A stretch of 64,000 nt of DNA from Tipula vernalis (lineage: Eukaryota > Arthropoda > Insecta > Diptera > Tipulidae): contig OY282558.1 of NCBI GenBank assembly GCA_958295665.1, positions 331,921,106 to 331,985,105 on the forward strand, in the 5' to 3' direction. The translations under genes and the position numbers were made by a program. Shown piece by piece: positions 35,425-47,320 of this stretch (positions are counted from its first letter, which is position 1; every line of letters starts with the position of its first letter). Under the pieces are notes generated by a model. The model was not told where the DNA came from. It saw nothing but the letters and a program-made list of their open reading frames with translations, and searched no databases.

Positions 35425-36050
35425 GTTTTCATATCATCCTTGAGTAAATATTTCAATGCTAAACGGCTTATTAGGCTAGTTCTCTATTTTAGTATGTGAA
35501 TAATTATTAAAAAACACAAATTTGTCAAAAATATTCCAATTCTTTTGAATGTTAGAATTTTAAAAAATCGTTAAAGCGGGAGTGGATAAATTTGGAGTAC
35601 AAAACCCATATTACAAAAAAATCAACCCAGCAAATACTAAAATCGGTATCATTTGATGTCGAAAGCTTTGTATCATAGAAGTTTAGCGAATTTTTTTTTT
35701 AATTCTAAATATCCGTTAGAACCTATAAAGTCATGCATTTTCTTTCTATGGAATCAGATTAAGTGTATACATCCTGTTTCGGCAACCGAGAAGAAGATGA
35801 TTGGCCTGTCTTAAGAAAATAACTAAAAGCGACCGGAATGATTGTTTTCCCTCCGAAAATTAGTAAAATTGTTTTACCAATTTTTGTTCTATAAATGTTT
35901 TGCAAATTTGAAAAGGTTACATAATTTATGATTAATTTGAGCTACCATTTACCTAATGTTGGCTTTGTCCTAATATTCGAAAGCTTGATAATTTAACGTG
36001 CTTCCCGTAGTCGCGTCACTGACAGGTTCCCTTTGGCTCTTCTTTAATAG
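35425..36050. repeat. Dispersed repeat, copy 1 (related to 48090-48540)
   Basis: From about 35575 the DNA reads gtggataaatttggagtac...aaaatcggtatcatttgatgtcgaaagcttt...gtagtcgcgtcactgaca. The same order with about 75-80% apparent identity is found at 48100-48540. The first part (35425-35520) matches the blocks at 30.6-32.4 kb. No coding potential seen. Confidence 0.55.
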
Positions 36051-36529
36051 GTTATGGTCAAATTCGGGTTGCTTTATTCAAATTGGAATCTAAAATAATT
36101 TTTTAATGACGTTCTGGGATATTTATTACTGTCAGTTTTCCGTAATCTTTTGTACCAAAAAGGTAAATTTATTAATTTCGATCAACATAAAAGTGATGTT
36201 GAACCGTATACGAAAAGATCGAGAGAGTTCACGCTCAACTCGCAAAAGTCATATGTGCAAACATTTATGTATGTCCATTGAATCATTTCGAGCCAAATCG
36301 ATGAGGCTGGGAAACCATTACATAAAGACAATTGTTGTTCGCTCAGTATTTAAACTACGTTACACTTTTCGTTCCAAAAGTCAATAAGTTATTCTATTTT
36401 GGATTTGGAGGATGAAACATACTGGCATTAATTAAGTATGTACAAAGCACAGTTCTGCTAAGTTAATAACCTAAATATGCCACGTGCGCTTTAAAATATA
36501 CCATTACCCATACAGCATTACCACATACT
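36051..36529. other. Unassigned sequence
   Basis: An open frame at 36106-36387 (+) has no recognisable domain and ordinary AT-rich codon use, and I do not call it. Confidence 0.3.
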
Positions 36530-36995
36530 ATATTTTAACTACAATACATTTCTTAAGGTTATTGTAGCGCGATAAGAACAAAGATCTCAGTGTTCTTGTA
36601 CATTATTTGTCTTAGATTCATGAGTTGTAATATTTGACTTGTTAACCAAGATGCAGAACACATTTAATAACAACGTTTTTTAAAGGTAGACAATTGGAAA
36701 ACAAATAATGACAGTTATGGTTAAAAATATTAATTTGTTCGTCAATATTAGCAATATTGCGGATATCCATGGTACAGACAGTTGCCCATAAAATACGCGA
36801 TTTTTGTTCTTGAGAAGTAATAATGAAATCAAGTAAACTAGAACCTCCTTTCGGATTGAGCGGGATGTAAAATAGATTTTAATTTCTCAATAATCGATGT
36901 AAAATATTTTACGGATCAATTTAGTTACAGTTAATGTCACCTAATATGATGAATTTATCATGCATTGTTCCTAAGTCTAAAAGAAATATCCGAAA
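36530..36995 (-). pseudogene. CR1/Jockey-like LINE endonuclease end and linker
   Basis: The minus strand from about 36990 shows FIILGDINCN (endonuclease), then LLDFIITSQEQKSR (after a deletion). Next comes WATVCTMDIRNIANIDEQIN and HYLFSNCLPLKNVVIK, which is the linker between endonuclease and RT in fly CR1/Jockey-type LINEs, followed by a decayed SWLTSQILQLM. RT itself is absent here. Confidence 0.5.
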
Positions 36996-37470
36996 TATCA
37001 ATCATCGTATCAGAAACACCATCATGCAAGTACAACTTTATCTTAATAATGTTTTTAGTACAAAATGTGTGGTATTTATTCAAGGCAATTAAATCACCTT
37101 TAAGTTAAGAATTATTATGATTTATCGAGAATTTTTCGTGTTATACTGAACGCCAGTTTCAAAAACATTGCTTTGAGAAACACACGTTTAAAGTTTCCGA
37201 ACAAGGAAAAGGTTGATGAAAGTTTATTATTGTTAATTTACCTGTGCTTTTTAAAAAGCGTTATTTCGTCATTTTCGCTTTGGGGGCATATTCTAGGGAT
37301 AATATACTATATCGATTTTTTGAAGCCGCTAAATATAAAATGACAAATTAAGTGAGTGAACGCCCACGACGCACTGTTGTATATTTTGCGATTTCATCAT
37401 CATAAAATCATAGCGTGAAAATGAATTGATTTTTTAAAGAATTCCTTTGACTTTTTATGTAATCGAGATT
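36996..37470. other. No recognisable feature
   Basis: AT-rich sequence without supported frames, repeats or splice structure. Confidence 0.4.
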
Positions 37471-37481
37471 TTATACAAGCT

Positions 37482-38300
37482 TTAATTTAAACTCGTAGCG
37501 AAAGCGCCCATATTGGCAAAATTCTTCTTCCAGTAAAATTTTTGTACCTTAAAATTGCTTTTGGGTTGCTTTGCACAAAGGACACGATTTTGTAGAACTT
37601 GTTTCCGTAATAGCGTTAAGACTTTTCCATCACTTATTGTTAAAAATGATTTGTGATCCACAAATATTTCACTGCCATATATTGTACATTTAGTCGGTAC
37701 CAATGTTCCAATTTGATCTCTTATTTCTTCCACTGTTTGATTAATAACATTTTTCGTTTTTTTTTCACATAATTAAATTTCGTAGGTCTTAAACCATTCG
37801 GCTTGTCCCCACATTGCATTTTTAAGATACGCTTTTCTGTGTGACCTAAAAGCCTTTGAACTTTTTCCTCGGGTAATGTTTCTGTAATGGTTAAATTCTC
37901 TGGAACACACTCATCCTTAGTCACTATTATTTTATTATAGCTTGGTAGGATATTGATATTGTGTTCTTTCAGTGATGCCCTAAGAGTATTATAATTTTCT
38001 TTGGATAGTCCCAAATCTAAAATTGTTAACTAACATTTTACATTTTGCTGAGCTCAAGCAACCATTAACACATTTCGATGGTCTTCCACTTGATTTTTGT
38101 GATGAATATTTTGATTCCAGGTTGTGGTTCACCTACAGCAGGTAACCGGTCCTTATTCGTTGTTAAAAAGTAGCTCTTCTTTCTAGCACAAACCGACCAC
38201 TTATTTTTGATTTTACAAAATATAGCTTTTAATTTCGTTTTCACTTCAACTTCAACATTTTGTGAAATTTGATTTGAATTACACTCAGTTATTACCTACT
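37482..38300 (-). pseudogene. Decayed transposon-type gene of unknown family
   Basis: Minus-strand frames 38014-37721 and 37733-37482 overlap and form one degraded protein, with more coding-like sequence upstream to about 38290 (IKNKWSVCARKKSYFL). The N-terminal part has the phrase LSKENYNTLRASLKEHNINI with ILPSYNKI, then ITETLPEEKVQRLLGHTEKR, and later FLTISDGKVLTLL before CAKQ. I recall this order (LTKxxYN..., then IDGKV...C..C) from multi-copy arthropod and cnidarian proteins, which suggests a mobile element. I cannot name the family or a catalytic motif. Frame breaks make it a pseudogene. Confidence 0.5.
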
Positions 38301-39049
38301 CAATTAAAGTGGTCATATTCTTTCTTCGTATTTAAAACAGATGAAAACAAACTACCAAAAACTTGGACTCGAAATACTTTACCTGTCTTTAAAATTTGTA
38401 CTCCTATTTTATTAAAAAAATAGAAATTAGGTATTTGTAGTCTAGGGAATTCCAAAAACCTGTTACAAAACGCATTTTAGTTTGTAATTAAAGTGTAACT
38501 ATGGACGTTTAAAGTAGAATTAGGGACATAATCGCTCTCAATAATAAAGTTTTCAGGTGAAAAAGTAATTAACATCTCCCATGTATTTATCAGTTAAACA
38601 ACAGGATGATAATAATCTTCCATCCGTAAATCTAAAAATTTACTATCAAAATTCTCGATTGTAGTTATCGCCTATAATTTTAGGCCAAAATAGTAGACAA
38701 TAAATAAAAATTTCGGTTTACTTTCTAGTAATAAAATAAACATTTAAGTAAAAAAAATTGGAAGGGTTAAATGACCCTCAAAAAATGAAATCACACTCGC
38801 AATAATTTTTTGAAACGTTTCAATACGAAAATTTTCGTAATCTGATTTCAAGAATGTTACTTTAGATTTTTCGTTATATTTATTTATTATTAGACGCATT
38901 TTTTGACGTTCGATCTGATCCAGATCTGACATGTCTCATGAAACGACACCAAAATGCATAAAACAAACAAATACCAAATTGAAATTTTCTGTCTCATTTC
39001 GTTTTGAATCTGCTTTTCCAAAATGTGTACATGGTACATTTCTGGTGAA
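38301..39049. other. No recognisable feature
   Basis: Two short minus-strand frames (38744-38932, 38890-39096) show no domain or codon bias. Nothing else was found. Confidence 0.4.
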
Positions 39050-39051
39050 AA

Positions 39052-39665
39052 AATGTACACCACGAAGTTAGCTACATGAGTTGAATACGTAACCAAATGG
39101 TTGCTAGGTTTGTAACCCTGTGAGTTAAATTTCTGCCATGTGAACCAAAATAATTGCCCTGTGAACCATTTTGGTTACGTTATGTTGGTAATTCTGGTAA
39201 TTTTTGTGTTCTAGTTGGAAATAATTTATAGTTTAAAAAACGGTGGTTTTTTAAAAAATTTTTTACAATTTATTAATGTTTTTTATATAACAATATATGG
39301 TTAAAAAATTTTTTTAATTACAAGCACAAAAAAACAAGCAAAATAAAATTTTTTAATTTATACGATTCTAAAAAAAAACACAAATTGGTAGTAAAATATC
39401 TTATAGTGATAATTTTAATAATTTTAAAAAATTTATTTACTATGGAGACTAGTTTCGGAAATTTCTTCCTTCATCAGATCCCATTACTACACTTACTTGT
39501 TATATAAAAAACATTAATAAATTGTAAAAATTTTTTTAAAAAACCACCGTTTTTTAAACTATAATATACAGTGATAAAAGCCACGGCACCTGATAAAAAT
39601 GGATAAATGCCATCTTTATAATATGGAAATAATTTAACTCATACTGCTAACTTCGTGGTGTACGA
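39052..39665. mobile_element. Inverted-repeat element (outer), ~615 bp
   Basis: The left end gtacaccacgaagttagc, followed by tacatgagttgaa, pairs with the right end aactcatactgctaacttcgtggtgtac near 39635-39662 (given as a whole only by position). No ORF. It encloses the 339-bp element at 39226-39564, so it is the older insertion. Confidence 0.65.
39226..39564. mobile_element. MITE with ~69-bp terminal inverted repeats (inner)
   Basis: The ends TTATAGTTTAAAAAACGGTGG (left, 20 of them quoted in common) and the inverse at 39545-39564 continue as nearly perfect inverted repeats through ttttacaatttattaatg and ttttttatataacaa. The terminal TA could be part of a TA target, as in Tc1/mariner-type MITEs. 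No coding capacity. Confidence 0.8.
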
Positions 39666-39895
39666 CACAAACTAGATAGTTATTTTTCTCAATCTGTCAC
39701 AACACGATCTTGGCGAAATAGGATTATCACGATTCATAACTCGATAATCACAATCTAGGAAACACGATAAACATGAAATGCAAAAAGGAGTGGAAGTGTA
39801 AATGGAATAGCTGTTTAATTGAGCAAAATTGATAATAAATCAATACTGTTGCTTTAATCTTGAAATAATTTAAAGTTTGACACAATTCTAAATAT
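39666..39895. other. Spacer between inverted-repeat elements
   Basis: AT-rich; no gene seen. Confidence 0.35.
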
Positions 39896-40705
39896 CATTT
39901 ATGTACACCAAATGGAAACCGGTAAACTTACTTTACGTAAATATCGGGAAAATCAGGTAAGGAGTATGTATATATTTTGGAAATTTTTGAATGTAGGATT
40001 GTGCATCTATAGTTGCCAAAAGTTGTTTAGCATTTAGCCAAATTTCTTCCGAAAATTATTTCATTTTCCGGGAAAATTTTCACTTTTTAGTTGAAAAAAT
40101 TATGATTTTATTCCAAATACGTAAAAATGTGCAATTTTTGTAAAAATGTTGATATTAGGATTGTATCTTAACCATTTTTCGACAGTACAAGTAATTTTTC
40201 CCAGAAAATTTTGCAATTTTTCCAGGAAAATTTTAAAATTGTTCCACGTTTTTTTTTACTTAGTTTCAAATTATAAATAAAGTTTGAAGCAGGAAGAATA
40301 AGTGGGGGTTTGGGAGCGGCAGCCCCCATTATACAACGAATTAAAATTACATTAAAAAAATTGTTGTTATATTTACAAAAGTGGCTTTTTTTAACATTTG
40401 TGGTACTATCAGAAAAAAACTGTTTGATCTGTGTCTGCAAGGTTGACGAAGCAATTATAATTAATAAAAATAAATAAAATAAAAATTATTTTGTTAAATT
40501 ATTTATTAAATTATATTTGTTAATTATAACACATCTTACCTTATTTTGAAAAAAAAAGAATAATAATATAAAAGTGGTAATGAGGTAATTTTCCGGGGAA
40601 ATTTGGCTTCCCCTCTAAAAACTACAGATGCACAATCCTACATTCAAAAATTTTCAAAATATATACTCCTTATCTGATTTTCGCGATGTACACATAAAGT
40701 GAAAT
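39896..40705. mobile_element. Inverted-repeat element, ~0.8 kb
   Basis: The left segment 39943-40022 (gggaaaatcaggtaaggagt, then gaatgtaggattgtgcatct) is matched in reverse complement at 40614-40690 (agatgcacaatcctacattc, then actccttatctgattttc). The outer tttatgtacacc/gtgtacataaag pair extends it to about 39897 and 40702. The core is rich in ttttccgggaaaatt-like motifs. The minus frame at 40168-40440 lies inside and is not a gene. Confidence 0.7.
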
Positions 40706-41528
40706 AATGCCAAAATAACAAATAACAAAAAATATGTGTGTGTTAGTAATTCATACACTTAAAATTCAATAAGAATTTAAATTTTTTTATATTTTATTTG
40801 GTTGTTCTCTAAGAGAGGAAAACAAACGCAACTAAAAAGAGAAGAAGTAAATTATAGGATGTCGTTTTGAACATAAAAGGCAAAAACAAACATCTTTCGA
40901 CTCCAACTTCATGTAATGAGGAAAAGGGAGCCTGTGAAGTTCCTAACAAAAAATGGCGAATAACGAAATGTATATATTTAACCGTAAATCCAATAATAAT
41001 TATTAAAATTTTTTATTTTATGGCTGATTTCGTGCTTGAATAATGTTGAACCAAAAAAGGGACGAGCAACTGAGGACACTCAAAGATTTTTGATAGCCGA
41101 CACTATTCACCACGACTTAGATTTATCTCTTGCAATTGCTACTTGACCATTTTTTGTTTCAACATTATACAAGCACGAAATCAGTCATAGTCAATCAACT
41201 TTATCCCCATGATATGAAGTTGGGGGCTCAAAGATATTTGATATGGTCCTGGGCTAGCTGACCATAAATCCCGCATCTTAGATTTATCTCTTCCAATTAC
41301 TGCTCGACCATTTTATGTTTCAACATTCTACATGCACGAAATCAGTCGAAGTCGGAATTAAATTAATCAACTTTATATCCATGATATGAAGTTGGGGAGC
41401 TCAGACGTGTTTGATATTGTCTTGGGCTAGATGGCCATATTCCCCGCTATTTAGATTTATCTCTTGTAATACATGCACGAAATCAGTCATAGTCGGAATT
41501 AAATTAATCAACTTTATCCCCATGATAT

Positions 41529-42501
41529 TGTGACGATTATGGCGATCATACAACAAGTTCAAGTTATGAACAGCGATAGCGCACACAGTTGGCGCTTAGT
41601 ACAAACATAAAGGTCGATGGTTCGATGCTCGTCGTAGCCCATGTTTTCATTACAATTATTTATTGTGAACATCGAAACATGTTTGTACACACCAACATGC
41701 ACAAATGCATAATGATCTGGTAAAAACAAGAACGTCCGAGATATAGCATACAAAGGGAGGCGTGGTTTAATGATTGATGAATAAAATAAACAACAAGACA
41801 AACACATACACACGGCCCATGTTTTCATTACAATTAATTATTGTGAACATCGAAACATGTTTGTACACACCAACATGCACAAATGCATAATGATCTGGTA
41901 AAAACAAGAACGTCCGAGATATAGCATACAAAGGGAGGCGTGGTTTAATGATTGATGAATAAAATAAACAACAAGACAAACACATACACACGGCCCGTTG
42001 TCAATACTGAATGATGATCATTATGACCAGCCATAAACGATATTTCCAGATGATTATGGGCAAAACCAACAAAAATGTTTATACAAGCCGTCTCGTTCGC
42101 TCCTTACACAGATCCTATCAAAAAAATGTACACTATATTTATTATGAATCTATCACCTATACTTATTTGTTTTGTGTATATATACTTTCTGATTTATTTA
42201 TATGCATCACTAATACTAAGCCTTAACGTACTTTTTTATATCTTAAGTGTTTGTACTGTTTGGCTTGTATAAACATTTTTGTTGGTTTTGTTATGGGTCA
42301 TAAACAGAATACACAAGAATAATTTATGACACACAATAAAGGAGCATATCCGGGAGCAGTATTGAACTGGTATATAAACACGACCGATGGCAAACAAAGA
42401 ACAGTTTTTGGTTTACTTGTGAACTAAAGTGAAGTCAAGTGAAGTGTACACAGTGTTTTTATTGCAAAATCCGGACGAACTCAGAAGCCCAGTCCGTAAC
42501 A
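41529..42501 (+). mobile_element. 973-bp solo LTR with 4-bp target duplication ATAT
   Basis: It starts TGTGACG and ends GTAACA, the TG...CA form of retroviral-type LTRs, and has ATAT at both sides (41525-41528 and 42502-42505). Taking it out with one ATAT restores the host repeat (catgatat then gatggttggg). A TATA-like box (tatataaac) is at about 42370 and AATAAA at about 42337. A 178-bp tandem duplication lies inside (41637-41814 and 41815-41992), which is odd for an LTR. Strand is inferred from the TATA box. The parent element is probably Ty3/Gypsy or BEL type. Confidence 0.75.
41637..41992. repeat. 178-bp tandem duplication inside the solo LTR
   Basis: Two copies of gcccatgttttcattacaat...acacacacg, nearly identical except near 41658 (tatttatt against taattatt) and at the junctions, so the duplication is recent. 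Confidence 0.9.
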
Positions 42502-43230
42502 ATATGATGGTTGGGAGCTCAACCGTGTTTAATATTGTCCTGGGCTAGCTGACCATATTTACTGCTACTTAGATTTATCTCTTGTAATTACTGCTCGACC
42601 ATTTTTGTTTCACCATTCTCCATGCACGAAATCAGTCAAAGTCGGAATTAAATTAGTCAACTTTATCCCTATGATATGAAGCTGGGGAACTCAAATATTT
42701 TTAATATTGTCCTGGGCTAGCTGACCATAAATCCCGCTCCTTAGATTTATCTCTTGCAATTTCTGCTCGACCATTTTTTGTTTCACCATTCTACATGCAC
42801 GGAATCAGTCATAGTCAAAATTAAATTAATCTACTTTATCCGAACATATACCCAGCTGAGGATATTCCTCCTTTATATATGTCCTTTAGCTGATCATATA
42901 GCAGCTACTTAGAGATATCTTTTGTAGTTGCTGCTCGACCTTTTTTGTTTCAGCATTATACATGTACGAAATCAGTCATAGTCGGAATTAAATTAATCAA
43001 ATTTTTGGAGTTTGGGAGCTCAAAGATGTTTTGTATACTCTTAGTCCAGCTGGCCATAGAAATAAAACTAAAATGTGAAATAAAAATTATAATTCTTATT
43101 GGATTTATGGTTAAATATATACATTTCGTTATTCGCCATTTTTTATTAGGAACTTCACATTTGAATATTCTTATTGGATTTGTATATGTACATATGTGTT
43201 TTTGGCTTTTGTTAGAAACTTCACAGGCTC

Positions 43231-44540
43231 TTATAATAAGAATAATGTGTGCCACCATAATTTGTAGATCGTGATCACGAAAACTTAATTCGACCCTAGA
43301 TAGTCGCAATAACCTTTGTCTGTATCAATACAGTATTAAGTTTAGATTTTAATGTGAATTTGGTTTCAAACGAACATTTTCTTCAAAAGACATTCATCAT
43401 ATTAATACGGCTATTACTGAATACGATACAAATTCGAATGTAAAAGATTCGTTTTTGATTTAAATAAGAAACGAGTTAATCTGAATCAATTCAAATAAGA
43501 ATATTATACTAACGTATTCGTATGGTATTCAGGAATAGTCTGCTGAATAATTTACCTAGTGAAGTAAAAAGAGATCGATGTAAAGGTGCAGGTTTCTCGC
43601 GTCATTTGGAACTTTTGCAGAGTATAATTTTTGTATCTCATTTTATAGCTAAGAAAAGACAATTGTTTGAATTGCCAGAAAAGAAGAAATACTACAGTTT
43701 AATCTTAATTTACTAATCCTCATTGGACATTTAAGCACACATTTAAATCTGAAAAACTTCACTTCTGTCGCACAAATACGAGTAGTGGCTGTACGCTTTT
43801 TTGGTTTTTCAATTAGGATTACTATATATTGTACGTTTTATATTGGTATTTTCGCGGTTTGTGATATTTGTGACCATATATTATACGAGAAATAACGAGA
43901 AAGACATAGGATAAGCAAATTATTTACAAACGTACTGGTTTTGATTTATGTGTAAATGTATAATTGTGTCGTTCAGAAGCAAAACGGCATGTTTGTCATT
44001 TTAAAAGAAAAATGAGAGAACTATGCCACTTCATTCCTTGTTGTTTTCTCTATGGTTCTTATGCTCAACTAAGTAACAAAGAGGCATTTTCCTTGATTAA
44101 TACGCATTTAAAAACTAATGTTAGTAGGAAAAACGGCCCTTTTGCGTAATGGGTAAAAAGTAAACAGTTCCTTTTCCATTAACCGAAAATCTTGCAAAAA
44201 GTATTCTTTTTCTTTGTTGATTATAATAGTTATATGCCAACTGCCTCTTTTTATAAAACTGGAAAACCGTTATTACTATTATTTTCGTTTATGTACCACT
44301 CCCATTCAGTTTAATTTTTGCTGTACGGGAAGGAACACGTTCATGTCATAAAGTGATAAATGTGGTTATGAAATGGAAAATAATATTCCTATTATGTTGC
44401 GAGAGGTGAGAAGGCTAGAAAACTTTAAGAAAATTGGAAACGGCAACAGGAAAAAGAAATGAAGTAAGTAATATGTCATATCTTTATTTTAAGTTATAAT
44501 GGTGTATATCCATTTTGCTTGTGTATATTTTGTCACTTAT
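43231..44540. other. No supported gene
   Basis: Short plus frames at 43522-43716 and 43964-44149 have no domain. A donor-like string (gaagtaagtaat) is at 44462 but no convincing exon precedes it. Confidence 0.35.
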
Positions 44541-44692
44541 AAATTTATAATAAAACAACTAAAGTTATTTTTAAATAATTTTAATTGAAAAAAAATTTTC
44601 CTTATAGTAACAATATTTTAAAAATTTTTTTTAAAAAAAATTTTTTTCAATTACAATTATTTAAAAATAACTTAAGTTGTTTTATTATAAAC
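44541..44692. repeat. ~150-bp palindromic element
   Basis: The left arm (taataaaacaactaaagtta then tttttaaataattttaattg) is repeated in inverse at 44650-44692 around an A/T-rich centre. It could be a small MITE or form a hairpin. Confidence 0.75.
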
Positions 44693-44829
44693 TTTATTTT
44701 AACTTCAAACTTCGATACTTACACTTTTATTAACTTTAGACTAATACCCAAAGGAATTCCGAAGGTACCGCTATGCCGGCATAAAGGTGTAACGTTTTGT
44801 TGCTAAGATCTGCGGGGAAATGATTTGAA

Positions 44830-46290
44830 TAAATTTCATAAAAAGTTTTATGAATCATCGTGCAAAGTTGAACAAGACGCCTTTATTCTTGTTAACACAA
44901 TAATACATACTCTAAATCGAACGGATCGACGAAATAATTGGCGTACAAAAGCTTTCTGAGCACAACATTATATACGGAAGAATAATGGTAAACTGTTTAG
45001 AGTTTGCAAGACATCATTTTGTAAGGTCCTAAGAATAACAGAAAAAATATAGAAACGAGTGTGTCAGCGGCATTTCGGTGCCAGAACTGCTCCTAAAGAA
45101 AATCGGGGACCAGATCAAGTATCCCCAAATTTTCTGCTGAAAAGCAAGCCATGCTTATTTTCATAAGTAAATATAAAGTCATAGAGAAGCATTATTGCCG
45201 ATCGAAACTCTCCTTAAGTCAGTATTTACCTGGCGGTTTATCGATAAGTCGAATGTATCGACATTATAATCTTATTGCATCGCCAGAGTTATAAGTCAAA
45301 TCGAACTATTTTAGACAAGTGTTTAACACACATTTTAATATTGAATTTATTGAAAAAAAAAAAACATTCATGAAGAATGACCTTCTCATTCAATTAAGAG
45401 TACACAAGGTGCCCGTGAAGAATTACCTGGCCTGACGATATTTGCATTCGATTGTCAAAATAATATATTGCTATATCTAAAGTGCCAGACCAAGCGGCTT
45501 ATTCCAGATGACAACTTTATTTATTCAATTTCGTCATTGTTAAGGGATCATCTCAATCGCTCACCGAAAGGATGTAATGAAATTGCATCGGCCGTTGATG
45601 CACGGCCGATTGTGCAGCACTATTTTTGAGGGTGACGTGAACAATATTCGCTTAGTTTGTGATGACTTTGGATCCCAAAATAAACATCAATCTATGTTGG
45701 CTATGACATCTTATTGGCTGTATAATCAGGCTCCAACGCACTTAAACGAAGTTCAGCTAATTCGCCAGATCGTGTTTTCGCACAGTTCGAGAAACTAGTA
45801 AAAGAAAAGGAAACTTTGTTGAATATTGACGAATATTATGAGATGTACAAAGAGTACGGTACACTAATTAAGCTGCCTTCTGATCAATGCCCCGTTAGAT
45901 ACTGGATGGAAGCAAGAACAACAAATTTTAAACCGCCCGCACAGTGGAATTTTAAATTTAGCTTCGCTAAGCGAACTATTACCAAAAGAATGCGAAATAC
46001 AACAATAACGGTATGTGGAGAGTGCACATATAAGTCCGATATGTGTATAGTAAAAACTTTGTTATGAAAAACAAAAAAATTGAAACAATGCAGCTCCCAA
46101 ATATTCTAAAAGAAAAGCCGAAAATTAAAGCTGAAAAGCTTTCGGATGTGAACAAGTTGTGAAAAAAACATTGTGAAGAAAATTGGCGAGAGAACAATAA
46201 TTTAATTTTCTACAAGAAAATTATTGACGATCAAGGAAGCGTTGAATATGATGACGAATTCTGCCAGAAAAGGTTTAAGAAGAAATAGTG
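44830..46290 (+). pseudogene. Decayed transposon-type gene of unnamed family
   Basis: Coding similarity in all plus frames gives a long order of motifs: CKTSFCKVLRI, NRGPDQVS, DDICI-type residues followed by KVPDQAAYS, then VCDDFGSQNKHQSMLAMTSY (45655-45714) with WLYNQAP, DRVFAQFEKLVKEKETLL (45783-45820) and WNFKFSFAKRTI near 45950. I know this order (DxxGGQNKN...SYWL...DRVFG..E) from a multi-copy arthropod protein family that behaves like a transposon. Here a short deletion and stops break it. The two Asp before Phe-Gly could belong to a nuclease-type core; that is inference. Confidence 0.55.
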
Positions 46291-46600
46291 GTTTTGTTTT
46301 TCTTAAATCCCATGAAAATTGGAAGCAAAAGTAATTACTTCCAGTTTCTTGGTTTCAGAACTCCCATTTCCAATTGTTTTTCATTATTTTATGAATGCCT
46401 TTCTGAAAATTTAAAAGATCCTATTATTATCTGGGGGTCAATTCTCGTTCCGTGAAAAGTATAATGAAAAGTATTTTCAGTGAGAAATACACATTTCCGA
46501 TTCATATTCCTTGAGAAGGAAAAAATGACGTCAAAATCTTTTTCATATGAATAAAACTTTCTCATCGACCATTTTGGCGGTGAGAACATCATAAATATGG
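46291..46600. other. No recognisable feature
   Basis: Spacer between the decayed gene and a LINE fragment. Nothing seen. Confidence 0.35.
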
Positions 46601-47320
46601 TAATAAAATTCTATAAAAACTAAATTTGTATTTTTAGTAACAATTTATTATTAAACGACCAACTGCAAAAGTTTTTCAAGTCACCTTGCCATTTCACACA
46701 ATCAGAAACATCGTTAATTGGAGCAAACATTTTCTTATGATCTGCGTAAAGCAGATAATGTGCAAATTCAAAACACTCAACAACCTAATTTACAAATAAT
46801 GAAAATAAAATCGGACCAATGTGACTTCCTTGAGTAACTCCTGAGGTAACGCGAAATGAGCGAGAGCTAAAATCGTTAATATTAACTAATTTGTAACGAT
46901 CAGAAAGGTGTGAATACAACCACTTAATAGGGATGAACTGACAATCTATAGTTTTTCCAGCTAATCGATAAGAATCGAATGGTCAATTTTATCGAAAGCT
47001 TTTTAAAAATCGGTGTATGGTACATCTGCTTGTTGCCTAGATTCTAGTCTACTGTATAAATGTCGATGGATTCGAATAGTTTTGGTATGGCAGTAAGAAT
47101 AGCGATTTCGCGTTAGTTGCTGATTTCACTTTTTTCCCAAATTTGAAAATCGGATGGATCAAAGATAATTTCCAGCCTTATTAACTTCAAGTTGAGATAA
47201 CCCCCCAGAAGTTAACGGCTTGTTATATGATACCGCAGGTTCTTCGTAGATAGACTCGAAAAAATGGCAAACAAATTGGATCAATCAGAGCTCTGACTGG
47301 TGAAAGAGTTCTGAATAGTC
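46600..47320 (-). pseudogene. CR1/Jockey-like LINE reverse transcriptase fragment
   Basis: Minus strand, high to low: a KAFDKIDH-like region near 47000 (SIKLTIRF in a shifted frame), FRVTSGVTQGSHIGPILFSL at 46860-46800, YADHKKMFAPINDVSDC (second catalytic Asp of YADD is His) at about 46750-46700, then LKNFCSWSFNNKL. Stops interrupt it throughout. Same general type as 57 kb. Confidence 0.65.

Larger units (their letters stand above)
40928..43230. mobile_element. 2.3-kb inverted-repeat element with ~172-bp internal repeats
   Basis: The left end gagcctgtgaagttcctaac pairs with gttagaaacttcacaggctc at 43211-43230. The inverted similarity then covers about 70 bp (tggcgaataacgaaatgtat and tatttaaccgtaaatccaat). 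Between them a unit containing gggctagctgaccata, gatttatctctt, ctgctcgaccattttt and acgaaatcagtca repeats about seven times at 172-173-bp spacing (41251 to 41424; 42542 to 42714). A solo LTR interrupts it. No own transposase. Confidence 0.75.

Noticed and set aside
40168..40440. 90-codon minus frame
   Set aside because: Inside an inverted-repeat element and without domain or codon bias.
41560..41640. Possible tRNA or tRNA-derived SINE (ggttcgatgct resembles a B box)
   Set aside because: No cloverleaf could be drawn, and it lies within the solo LTR.
42945..43309. Overlapping 109- and 117-codon frames on both strands
   Set aside because: They lie in the inverted end and internal repeats of the 40.9-43.2 kb element.
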